Assembly (NCBI GenBank): GCA_030685015.1
Contig: JAUXWS010000089.1
Location: 1 to 20,977, forward strand
Direction of reading: 5' to 3'
DNA length: 20,977 nucleotides
From: a bacterium
GTDB lineage: Bacteria > CAIWAD01
Part shown: in pieces, positions 1 through 6,548 of the stretch
How the letters are laid out: every line of letters begins with the position of its first letter
How positions within the stretch are numbered: position 1 is the first letter of the stretch
Notes under the pieces: model-generated
The model's input: the letters and a program-made list of their open reading frames with translations, nothing else
What the model was told of the DNA's origin: nothing
Database searches by the model: none
Program-made: the position numbers and the translations under genes

Positions 1-330
1 TGCCTGAAGGCCGACGAGCCGAAGGCCATCCGCGCGCGGATGGGAACCATGGCCCACACCCGCCGCGACACGCAGCCCCTGCGGGAGTCCAGCTGCGGCA
101 GCGTGTTCAAGCGGCCCACCGGCGATTACCCGGGCCGGCTGATCGAGGCGGCCGGCTTGAAGGGCGCACGGGTGGGCGGCGCCGTCGTCTCCACGATCCA
201 CGCCAATTTCTTCGTCAATGAGGGCGGCGCCACGGCGCGGGACATGCTGGCGCTGGTGGCCCTGGTCAAGCGGACGGTGCGGGAGCGCTTCGGCGTGGAG
301 CTGGAGGAGGAGTTCCGCCATGTCCGTTGA
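1..330 (+). CDS. murB: UDP-N-acetylenolpyruvoylglucosamine reductase MurB, C-terminal part (5' end outside window)
   Basis: MurB reduces UDP-GlcNAc-enolpyruvate to UDP-MurNAc with NADPH and FAD, an early cytoplasmic step of peptidoglycan synthesis. The frame is open from base 1 and ends with TGA at 328-330, leaving 109 residues of the C-terminal substrate-binding domain. The family signature is clear: a QPL segment, then SCGSVFKRP (its second Ser, in GSVF, is the expected general acid), then GDYPGRLIEAAGLKG, GGAVVS and HANFFVNEGGATA. The tail FGVELEEEFR matches the usual FGV-LE-E-R ending that carries the second catalytic acid. The stop overlaps the ftsQ start by 11 nt, the usual murB-ftsQ order of a division/cell-wall cluster. 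The identification is firm; only the N-terminal FAD domain is missing because of the window edge. Confidence 0.95.
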   Translation, partial: CLKADEPKAIRARMGTMAHTRRDTQPLRESSCGSVFKRPTGDYPGRLIEAAGLKGARVGGAVVSTIHANFFVNEGGATARDMLALVALVKRTVRERFGVELEEEFRHVR

Positions 331-1048
331 ACGTGGTCCCCGCCGGGGATGGCGGCGCGCCCTGCGCCTCCTCGTCCTGTCGCTGCTGCCGCTGCTGCTG
401 CTGGCACTGCTGGCGGGATCGATCCTCTGGGTGCGCCGGGGCGAGACCTTCCAGCTGCGCGCCCACGTCATCCGTGGCGCCTGCCTGGCGGACAGCGCGC
501 GCCTGGCGGAGGTCCTCGACGGACGCCGGGGCACGCCCCTGGTCCAGCTGGACCTGGATCTGCTCAAGGCGGAGCTGGCGGGGGACCCCTGGATCACGGG
601 GCTGCGCGTGGTCAAGCGCTGGCCGGACGCCGTGGAGGTGGAGGTGTCCGAGGACGAGGCGCTGGCCTGGGCCATCCGCGACGGCCGGGTGCGGATCCTG
701 AGCACCGGCGGGCGCCTGCTGCCCCTGCCTCGCTCCGGCGTGGCCCTGGACCTGCCCGTGCTGGCCGTCCCCGCCGACGAATGGCTGGCGGCGGCCGCCG
801 GACTGGTGGAGCTGAAGCATGCCTTCCCCGCCCTCTATGCCCAGGTTGCCCGCCTGGAGTGGGGCCAGCACCCGGTCCTGCGGCTGGAGAAGGCCCCGCC
901 GCGCGTCATGTTGAACGCCGGGCAATGGCGGCACGGTCTCTCGTTGCTGAGCATCGTCGCCGCCACGCGCCCGGACCTGCTCCAGCGCGATGGCGAGCTG
1001 GATCTGCGCTTCGTCAATCAGGTGGTATGGAGGAAGGGCCATGTCTGA
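320..1048 (+). CDS. ftsQ: cell division protein FtsQ (POTRA domain)
   Basis: FtsQ is a bitopic inner-membrane protein that links the cytoplasmic Z-ring to FtsB/FtsL and septal wall synthesis. The 242-residue product has an Arg-rich cytoplasmic N-terminus, one very hydrophobic Leu-rich membrane segment at about residues 14-38, then a periplasmic POTRA-like stretch at about 44-117 with the typical DPWI-x-RV-KRWP-x-V-V pattern. The ATG at 320 was chosen because it puts the charged residues before the membrane segment and overlaps the murB end by 11 nt; a longer upstream frame would only read murB in another phase. The stop overlaps the ftsA start by 8 nt, so translational coupling is likely. FtsQ diverges fast, so position and topology carry much of the call. 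Confidence 0.88.
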   Translation: MSVERGPRRGWRRALRLLVLSLLPLLLLALLAGSILWVRRGETFQLRAHVIRGACLADSARLAEVLDGRRGTPLVQLDLDLLKAELAGDPWITGLRVVKRWPDAVEVEVSEDEALAWAIRDGRVRILSTGGRLLPLPRSGVALDLPVLAVPADEWLAAAAGLVELKHAFPALYAQVARLEWGQHPVLRLEKAPPRVMLNAGQWRHGLSLLSIVAATRPDLLQRDGELDLRFVNQVVWRKGHV

Positions 1049-2315
1049 GCCCGTCGTCGCGGCGCTGGACCTTGGCTCCTCCAAGGTCGTGGCCCTCATC
1101 GCCCAGGTGGACAGGAGCGGCATGCTGAACGTGGCCGGCATCGGCTTCGCCCCCAGCCGCGGCGTCCGCCAGGGCCTCATCGTCGACCTGGACGCGGCGC
1201 GGGACACGGTCCTGCAGGTGGTGCGGCACGCCGAGAACATGGCCCGCCTCAAGATGCCGCCCCCCGCCGTGGCCATCTCCGGCGCGCACATCAGCTGCAT
1301 GAACAGCTCGGGCAACATCGCCCTGGCCGGGCAGCCGGGGCGCGGCCGCGTGGTGAGCGAGATCGAGGTGGAGGGCGTGATGGCCAACTCGCAGTCCGTC
1401 CAGCTCTCCATCGACAAGAACCTGCTCCACGCCATTCCCCAGCGCTTCCACCTGGACGGCCAGCCGCTGGTCGACCCATTGGGCCGGGAGGGTTGCCGCC
1501 TGGGCGTCGACACTCACCTCGTGCTGGCCGGCGTGACCAACCGCGGCAACCTGCAGCGCTGCCTCCAGCTGGCCGAGTGCGAGCCGCGCCGCATGGTCTT
1601 CAGTCCGTTGGCGGACGCCCTGGCCGCCCTGGGCGACGAGGACCTCGAGCAGGGCGTCGTGCTGCTCAACTTCGGGGCCGGCACCTGCGACGCCCTCTAC
1701 TTCGTGGACGGGGCGCTGCAGCACAGCTGGGTCTTCCGCTACGCGGGCGACCGCGTGACGCGGGACATCGCCGCCGTGCTCAAGACCACCCTGCTGGAGG
1801 CGGAGGAGCTGAAGATCCGCCACGGCCGGGTCTCGCCCGGGCGGCGCGAGAGCGAGCAACGCCTGACCGTGCCGCTGGTGGACGGCGAGGGCACGCAGAG
1901 CGTCTCCCTGGACATGCTGGGCCGTGTCATGCAGGCCCGCGTGCGGGAGATCCTGCAGCACGTGGTGAAGGAGGCGCGCCGCCTCAGCCTGTTGGAGGGA
2001 CTGGGCGGCGGCCTGGTGCTGACCGGGGGCGGCGCCGCCATGAACGGCCTGGCCGAGTACGCCGAGAGCGTCACCGGCCTGCGCACCCGCCGGGGTCGCT
2101 GCGAGCACTACATCGGCCCGCGCGGCATCCTGGACAACCCGGGCTACCTGACGAGTCTGGGCCTGCTGGCCCTCGAGGCGGCCGGGCTGCCCGAGTTCTC
2201 GCACGAGGGCTTTCCGCTGCTGGACAGGCTGCAGGTCCATGGTCCGGAGGCGGAGCGGCGCAGTGGACGAATGGGGCAATTCTTCAACATCCTGAAGGGA
2301 AGGAGGACGACATGA
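1041..2315 (+). CDS. ftsA: cell division protein FtsA, first of two tandem paralogs (altered phosphate-2 motif)
   Basis: FtsA is an actin-fold ATPase that tethers FtsZ filaments to the membrane and recruits later division proteins. The product is 424 residues, the usual family length. Phosphate-1 is ALDLGSSKV (D10-K15) and the adenosine motif is LTGGGA (Gly 329-331). The phosphate-2 motif reads NFGAGTCD (210-217), so the first Asp, conserved in the actin/Hsp70 superfamily, is Asn here. The C-terminus ends in a short hydrophobic/basic stretch (MGQFFNILKGRR) that could be the membrane-targeting helix. The start overlaps ftsQ by 8 nt, and the stop overlaps the next ftsA-like gene by an ATGA. Family membership is certain. 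Which of the two copies is the main Z-ring tether cannot be read from sequence. Confidence 0.93.
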   Translation: MSEPVVAALDLGSSKVVALIAQVDRSGMLNVAGIGFAPSRGVRQGLIVDLDAARDTVLQVVRHAENMARLKMPPPAVAISGAHISCMNSSGNIALAGQPGRGRVVSEIEVEGVMANSQSVQLSIDKNLLHAIPQRFHLDGQPLVDPLGREGCRLGVDTHLVLAGVTNRGNLQRCLQLAECEPRRMVFSPLADALAALGDEDLEQGVVLLNFGAGTCDALYFVDGALQHSWVFRYAGDRVTRDIAAVLKTTLLEAEELKIRHGRVSPGRRESEQRLTVPLVDGEGTQSVSLDMLGRVMQARVREILQHVVKEARRLSLLEGLGGGLVLTGGGAAMNGLAEYAESVTGLRTRRGRCEHYIGPRGILDNPGYLTSLGLLALEAAGLPEFSHEGFPLLDRLQVHGPEAERRSGRMGQFFNILKGRRTT

Positions 2316-3553
2316 CGACCGGTCGCGCCGTGCAGAGCGCCCTGGACATCGGGCACGGCACCATCCGTGTCATCGTCGCGGAGCGGGTCGAACAGGATCG
2401 GATCAACCTGCTGGGGGCGGGGGCCGCCGCGTCAAAGGGCTTGAGCTGCGGCATGCCCGTCGCCGTCAAGCCGATGATCCTGGCCGTCGAGGAGGCGATC
2501 GCCGCCGCCGAGGCCGCCGCGGGCATCGAGATCGAGGACATCCATCTGGGCGTCTCCGGCGCAGACCTGGACTGCTCGGCCCGCGAGGCGCACCTGCTGG
2601 TGACGCGCAATCCCCAGGACCTGCGCAGCAGCCTCATCCAGGAGAACCACCTACGCCAGCTGCAGGAGCAGGCGGAGAGCGCGCAGACGGTGCAGATCGA
2701 CCGCCAGATCCTTCACCGTCTGCCCCAGGAGTACCTGGTGGACGGCGCCGAGGGCGTGCAGAACCCCCTCGGCCTCCACGGCATGCGCCTGGAGTGCCGC
2801 ACCCACTTCCTCTCCGTGCCCGTCAACACGGTGGAGAGCCTTAAGCGCTGCGTGCAGAAGGCCAGCGTCGAGGTGGGTACGGTCAGCCTGACCACCCTGG
2901 CCTCCTCCGGCCTGCTTAGCGCGGACGAGCGGGAGCTGGGGGTGCTGCTGCTCGACATCGGGGCGGCCAGCACCGACCTCATCCTCCACGCCGAGGGTCG
3001 CGTCTGCCATGCCGCCAGCGTGCCCCTGGGCGGCGCCGCCATCACCAGCGACATCTCGCGCGCCTTCCGCACGCCCAGCTCCGAGGCGGAGCGCATCAAG
3101 CGCACCTACGGCAGCTGCGACGACCGGCTGATCAAGCGCGACGAGCGCTTCACCATCGAGTTCGCCGGCGGGGAGTCCTCGGAACGGGCTTCGCGCAGCC
3201 AGCTCTGCCAAGTGATCCGGCCGCGCATGGAGGAGATCCTCGAACTGGTCGAGCGTCAGCTGGAGCTGGCCAACCTGCGTTGGATGCTGGGCGGCGGCGT
3301 GGTCCTGACCGGCGGCGGCGCCTGCCTGGAGGGCCTGGTCGAGCTGGTGCGCGAGCGCTACGCGCTGCCGGTGCGGCTGGGTTATCCGCGCGGTGTGCAG
3401 GGTCTGGAGTCGGGTCCGGCGGTGCTGGAATGGACGCCCGTCATCGGACTGGTGCAGCATGCCCTGCGCCATGCCCCGGTGAGCGGTGGCGCCCGCTCCC
3501 GCATCACTCTGATGAATTGGGTCAACCGGCTGCGCCGGCAGGTGGCCTTGTAG
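2312..3553 (+). CDS. second FtsA-like actin-fold protein, tandem paralog
   Basis: This 413-residue protein is also in the FtsA family. Phosphate-1 is ALDIGHGTIRV (D12-T17), phosphate-2 is LDIGAASTD with Asp215 and Asp222 kept, and the adenosine motif is LTGGGA (Gly 334-336). The segment between them carries FtsA-type landmarks such as QYLVDG-like EYLVDG, NPLGLHGMRLE and a GGAAITSDI loop. The C-terminus (ITLMNWVNRLRRQ) looks like a well-formed amphipathic membrane-targeting helix, better than that of the upstream copy. The start sits in an ATGA overlap with the first ftsA, behind AAGGAGG. Being next to ftsZ and having intact nucleotide residues, it may be the canonical FtsA, with the upstream gene the specialised one. 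It could instead act as a partner subunit of a mixed filament. Confidence 0.9.
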   Translation: MTTGRAVQSALDIGHGTIRVIVAERVEQDRINLLGAGAAASKGLSCGMPVAVKPMILAVEEAIAAAEAAAGIEIEDIHLGVSGADLDCSAREAHLLVTRNPQDLRSSLIQENHLRQLQEQAESAQTVQIDRQILHRLPQEYLVDGAEGVQNPLGLHGMRLECRTHFLSVPVNTVESLKRCVQKASVEVGTVSLTTLASSGLLSADERELGVLLLDIGAASTDLILHAEGRVCHAASVPLGGAAITSDISRAFRTPSSEAERIKRTYGSCDDRLIKRDERFTIEFAGGESSERASRSQLCQVIRPRMEEILELVERQLELANLRWMLGGGVVLTGGGACLEGLVELVRERYALPVRLGYPRGVQGLESGPAVLEWTPVIGLVQHALRHAPVSGGARSRITLMNWVNRLRRQVAL

Positions 3554-3636
3554 GGTGGCTCCTCTCCCGGACCATGAACCCGGGGGAAAGGGCTGGGACG
3601 GCGCGGGGCGGACAGGACTTTTTGGGGAGAAAGGCC

Positions 3637-4932
3637 ATGTCAGGATTGTTGTTCGAACTGGATGAGCGGCCGCAGGAGCCGCGTGTCCGCATCGTGGTGG
3701 TGGGAGTGGGCGGGGCGGGCGGCAACGCCGTGGACCGCATGATCCGCGCCCAGGTGGGGGGCGTGGAGTTCGTCGTGGTCAACACGGACGCCCAAGCGCT
3801 GGGCCAGAACACGGCCCCGGTCCGGGTGCAGATCGGCAAGACGCTGACGCGGGGCCTGGGCACCGGGGCGCGACCCGAGTTGGCCCGCGACGCCGTGCAC
3901 GAGGATGCCGACGAGCTGCGGGCCCTGCTCGCGGGCGCCAGTCTCGTCTTCGTCACGGCGGGGATGGGCGGCGGCACGGGGACGGGCGCCGCCCCCGAGG
4001 TGGCGCGCCTGGCCCGCGAGGCGGGGGCGCTGACGGTGGGGGTGGTGACAAGGCCCTTCCACTTCGAGATGCGGCCGCGCATGCGCCGCGCCGAGGAGGG
4101 GATCGCCGCCATGCGGGAGCAGACGGACACCCTCATCGTCGTCTCCAACCAGCGCCTCATGAGCATCGTCGATCAGCACCTGGGTCTGCGCGACGCCTTC
4201 AACGTGGCCGACGAGGTGCTCCTCTCCGCGGTGCGGGGCATCAGCGATCTCATCACCGTGCCCGGCCTCATGAACCTGGATTTCGCCGACGTGCGCGAAG
4301 TGATGAAAGTGCCGGGCGAGGCCCTGATGGGCGTGGGCATGGCCGAACTGGGGGCGGGCGCCTACGGCGCCCATCTGGCCGCCGAGCAGGCCATCTCCAG
4401 TCCCCTCCTGGACGAGTACTCCGTGCATGGCGCCCAGCGGCTGCTGGTCAACATCACGGGCGGGGAGACCATGTCGCTCATGGACGTCAACGACGCCATG
4501 CAGACCATCGCCGAGGCGGTGGGCGAGGACGCCGAGATCTTCCTGGGCGCCGTCACCGACCCCGCCCTGGCCGATCGCATCTGCGTGACGGTGATCGCCA
4601 CCGGGCTGGATCCGGCCGCCCGCCGCGAGGAGGAGAGCAGCCCGGCCCGCGCCCTGCCGGCCCGGCCGCTGGCCGCCTCCACCGTGCGCCCGCCGCGTCC
4701 GGCCGTCGCCGCCGAGAACCGCCCCGGGGCGCCGCTCCTCATCAGCTGGGAGCCATCCGAGACCGAGCACCTGTCCGTACAGCATCTGACCCCGGCGCGG
4801 GCGGCCCAGGAGGCCGAGCCCGCCGAAGGAAGCCGCCACGTGCCCTTCCGGCCCGCCTCCCGGGAGCCGGCGCCGGCCCAGCCGCAGGAGGACCTCAACA
4901 CGCCAGCCTTCCTGCGCCGCACCATGGATTGA
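3637..4932 (+). CDS. ftsZ: cell division GTPase FtsZ
   Basis: FtsZ is the tubulin-like GTPase that polymerises into the cytokinetic ring. The 431-residue product shows the nucleotide loop GVGGAGGNAV (23-32), NTDAQAL, the tubulin signature GGGTGTG (111-117), the region before the synergy loop (SNQRLMSIVD), and DFADVREVM. A Pro/Ala-rich disordered linker of about 100 residues follows the globular core. The final 14 residues, DLNTPAFLRR with a short tail, are the conserved C-terminal peptide that binds FtsA. The ATG at 3637 is preferred over the in-frame ATG at 3574: it has GGGGAGA 6-12 nt upstream, and FtsZ N-termini are short. The 83-nt gap from the second ftsA is larger than the overlaps upstream, so ftsZ may also be expressed separately, though no promoter was found there. 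Confidence 0.97.
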   Translation: MSGLLFELDERPQEPRVRIVVVGVGGAGGNAVDRMIRAQVGGVEFVVVNTDAQALGQNTAPVRVQIGKTLTRGLGTGARPELARDAVHEDADELRALLAGASLVFVTAGMGGGTGTGAAPEVARLAREAGALTVGVVTRPFHFEMRPRMRRAEEGIAAMREQTDTLIVVSNQRLMSIVDQHLGLRDAFNVADEVLLSAVRGISDLITVPGLMNLDFADVREVMKVPGEALMGVGMAELGAGAYGAHLAAEQAISSPLLDEYSVHGAQRLLVNITGGETMSLMDVNDAMQTIAEAVGEDAEIFLGAVTDPALADRICVTVIATGLDPAARREEESSPARALPARPLAASTVRPPRPAVAAENRPGAPLLISWEPSETEHLSVQHLTPARAAQEAEPAEGSRHVPFRPASREPAPAQPQEDLNTPAFLRRTMD

Positions 4933-4979
4933 TTTCCCCAAGAAGTCCGGGGCGGGGTGTTCATGGCCCTGTCCCGACC

Positions 4980-5026
4980 GGGACCGGTCGGCCGCAAGGC
5001 CGGCCGGTTCCAATTTCCGGCCGGTC
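4980..5026 (+). other. nested, mutually exclusive GC-rich hairpins after ftsZ
   Basis: Bases 4980-4993 pair with 4998-5011 across a GCAA tetraloop, giving a 14-bp stem with two G-U pairs and no bulge. The right arm can instead pair downstream: 4998-5007 with 5017-5026 (10 bp, one G-U, 9-nt loop). The two folds exclude each other. No U-tract follows either stem, so this is not a standard intrinsic terminator. It could be a 3' stabiliser of the ftsZ mRNA, a Rho-assisted stop, or an attenuation-like switch ahead of the next gene. Confidence 0.6.
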
Positions 5027-5082
5027 GCCCTCCGTTGTTCCGCCCGGTGGATCGTCATCCAGGGTGGAGCGCCGACCGGAAC

Positions 5083-5113
5083 TTGCACCCCCCCTGGGAA
5101 GAGTCCACTTTTG
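5083..5113 (+). promoter_or_regulatory. putative promoter of the DUF3078 gene (TTG-N20-CACTTTTG)
   Basis: TTG at 5083-5085 is followed after exactly 20 nt by CACTTTTG at 5106-5113. This resembles the TTTG/TAnnTTTG promoters of Bacteroidota and has the same spacing as the candidates before tRNA-Arg, merR and pcm. A start near 5120 would leave about 23 nt of leader before the ATG at 5143. The first base of the -7 element is C rather than T, so the match is imperfect. Confidence 0.45.
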
Positions 5114-5142
5114 GTCAGTCACACCAAGCGAGGAGATCGATC

Positions 5143-6000
5143 ATGCGCCGCACGCTGCGCACCGCCCTGCCGACCCTGCTCTTCCTGACCGTCGCCGGTC
5201 TGGCGCAGGGCGCCTCGTCACCGCCACCCGCCTGGGAGCGCACGGCCACGGCTGGATTGAATCTGACCCAGGCCACTTTCGACAACTGGCAGGGCGGTGG
5301 CGAGGATGCCACGGCCTGGCAGACCGAGCTGAACGGGAAAGCCGTGCGCCACCTGGGCCGGGCCGACTGGGAGTTCACGGGCAAGCTGGCCTACGGCGAA
5401 ACCAAGCTGGGGGACCGGGACTTCCGCAAATCCACCGATGATTTGAAACTGGGCACCACCTACACTTTCAACCGCGAACTGTACATCCGCCCCTACCTGT
5501 CCGGCAGCTTCATGACCCAGCTGGCCAACGGCTACATCTATGACGACGCCGTAGGCACCAAGGCGCAGAACTCGGCCATCTTCGAGCCGGCCTACCTGAC
5601 GGAAAGCGCCGGCGTGGGGATCGAACCCGTCGCCAATCTCAAGCTCAAGCTGGGCGCCGCCGCCAAGCAGACCATCTCCAGCGCGGACTATCCCTGGGCT
5701 GACGACCCGGAGACCACCGGCGAGGTCGAGATCCTGCGCAGCGAGTTCGGCGCCGAGGCCAAGGCCGACTACAGCCATGCCTTCAACGAGAACGTCTCGC
5801 TGAAAAGCAGCCTCGTGCTTTTCTCCAACCTGAAGGCCTTCGACGAGATCGACAGCGACTGGGACACCAGCCTCGTGGCCAAACTGACCAAGTCCATCCA
5901 GATGAGCTTCAATGTGCGCGTCCTGCGCGACGCCGACATCAGCCGGGTCAGGCAGTGGAAGCAGAACCTGGCCATCGGGGTGGTCTACACCCTGCTGTAG
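5143..6000 (+). CDS. DUF3078 family outer-membrane-type protein
   Basis: The 285-residue product begins with a signal peptide (MRR, then a hydrophobic stretch to about residue 20, cleavage probably near AQG-A at 22-24). The mature part opens with LNLTQATFDNWQGGGED (39-55), the hallmark of DUF3078 proteins known mostly from Bacteroidota and relatives. The rest alternates polar and hydrophobic residues in short strands (for example FTGKLAYGETKLG, LKLGTTYTFN, YIRPYLSGSF) and ends with AIGVVYTLL, as in a beta-barrel protein. A role in the outer membrane is inferred; no substrate is known. The ATG at 5143 follows GAGGAG by 8-9 nt and is the start that gives a proper signal peptide; an upstream in-frame extension would lie in the hairpin region. 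It is probably a single-gene transcript between ftsZ and the repeat element. Confidence 0.85.
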   Translation: MRRTLRTALPTLLFLTVAGLAQGASSPPPAWERTATAGLNLTQATFDNWQGGGEDATAWQTELNGKAVRHLGRADWEFTGKLAYGETKLGDRDFRKSTDDLKLGTTYTFNRELYIRPYLSGSFMTQLANGYIYDDAVGTKAQNSAIFEPAYLTESAGVGIEPVANLKLKLGAAAKQTISSADYPWADDPETTGEVEILRSEFGAEAKADYSHAFNENVSLKSSLVLFSNLKAFDEIDSDWDTSLVAKLTKSIQMSFNVRVLRDADISRVRQWKQNLAIGVVYTLL

Positions 6001-6025
6001 ACACTGCCCAACGCATAGATCCAGT

Positions 6026-6073
6026 GATCGGTATCGGTATCGGTATCGGTATCGCTATCGGGATCAGGATCAA
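6026..6073 (+). repeat. hexanucleotide array, left arm (TATCGG-type units)
   Basis: Eight consecutive 6-bp units in strict phase: GATCGG, three TATCGG, TATCGC, TATCGG, GATCAG, GATCAA. Read on the opposite strand this is the CGATAC/CGATCC pattern of the right arm at 6245-6352, so the two arrays are inverted. The array starts 26 bp after the DUF3078 stop codon and lies outside any supported gene. Confidence 0.9.
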
Positions 6074-6244
6074 GCGACAAGGAGCGATGCCAAGCTCTGC
6101 CTGGATCTGCTCCACGAATTCTGGTTCCACGGTTTGCGCCTCTGGCGCTGGCATCTGGGTTGGCTGGCTGCTGTCGCGAAGTGCTGGACCCGGGACCACC
6201 GCCAAGCAGGGGGAGTCGAATCGACATGGATGGGCGGGTATCGG
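6074..6244. other. 171-bp unique core between inverted hexamer arrays
   Basis: This segment separates the two arrays and does not itself repeat. Short open frames cross it on both strands. One on the minus strand begins MPAPEAQTVEPEFVEQIQAE near 6178-6119 and then runs into Ile-Pro/Ile-Ala repeats made by the array. None has a convincing ribosome site or a recognisable family, and I do not call a gene here. It may be the cargo or central loop of a repeat element, or the remains of a decayed gene. Confidence 0.5.
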
Positions 6245-6352
6245 CGATCCCCATCCCAATTGCGATCCCGATACCGATCCCGATACCGATAGCGATCCCG
6301 ATCCCGCTAGCGATCCCGATCCCGATAGCGATAGCGTTAGCGATAGCGATGA
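6245..6352 (+). repeat. hexanucleotide array, right arm (CGATNN units)
   Basis: Eighteen in-phase 6-bp units, mostly CGATCC, CGATAC and CGATAG, with a few drifted copies (CCATCC, CAATTG, CGCTAG, CGTTAG). Changes fall mainly in the last two bases of the unit, so CGAT is the conserved core. It is inverted relative to 6026-6073 and ends 32 bp before the candidate promoter of tRNA-Arg. Conceptual translations are only dipeptide repeats (Asp-Pro/Asp-Ser or Ile-Pro/Ile-Ala), so it is not treated as coding. Confidence 0.92.
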
Positions 6353-6384
6353 AGGCCTTTGGTGCTTTTCCCCCTTGCGCCATC

Positions 6385-6415
6385 TTGTTTCCCTACAACC
6401 TGAACTCTACCTTGT
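6385..6415 (+). promoter_or_regulatory. putative promoter of tRNA-Arg (TTG-N20-TACCTTGT)
   Basis: TTG at 6385-6387 lies 20 nt before TACCTTGT at 6408-6415. In sigma70 terms this is TTGTTT-N17-TACCTT. The mature tRNA begins at 6427, so the transcript would have a leader of only about 5 nt, which suits a tRNA promoter. The same TTGTTT and TACCTT hexamers at the same spacing occur before merR. Confidence 0.55.
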
Positions 6416-6426
6416 GCGGCTTCTGC

Positions 6427-6500
6427 GCCTCCGTAGCTCAGGTGGATAGAGCGGCGGTTTCCTAACCCGTAGGTCAGAGGTTCGAGTCCTCTCGGGGGCA
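6427..6500 (+). tRNA. tRNA-Arg (anticodon CCU)
   Basis: A 74-nt cloverleaf. The acceptor is GCCTCCG (6427-6433) with CGGGGGC (6493-6499). The D-stem is GCTC/GAGC with a GG-containing loop, the T-arm is AGAGG-TTCGAGT-CCTCT, and the discriminator is A6500. The anticodon CCT is at 6461-6463, reading AGG codons. No CCA is encoded. The anticodon stem is imperfect: the loop-closing pair (T6458 opposite C6466) is a mismatch and the outermost pair (G6454-T6470) is a wobble. All other stems are sound, so it is probably a real and expressed tRNA. Confidence 0.93.
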
Positions 6501-6548
6501 TGATCCTGGGCTGCGGGGAAGCGGGGCGGCAGGCAAGCGGGAGGATGG

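Noticed and set aside
218-319. Longer ftsQ starting at 218
   Set aside because: The extension reads through murB in another phase and gives an Arg/Trp-rich stretch unlike FtsQ; ATG 320 gives the normal topology.
3574-3636. Upstream ftsZ start at 3574
   Set aside because: It adds 21 Gly/Arg-rich residues not seen in FtsZ and would put the good GGGGAGA ribosome site inside the gene.
6026-6352. CRISPR array
   Set aside because: The period is 6 bp with no spacers and no cas genes nearby; it is a short tandem repeat in two inverted blocks.
6245-6449. Protein of Asp-Pro/Asp-Ser or Ile-Pro repeats
   Set aside because: All frames give dipeptide repeats, there is no ribosome site, and the frame runs into the tRNA-Arg gene.
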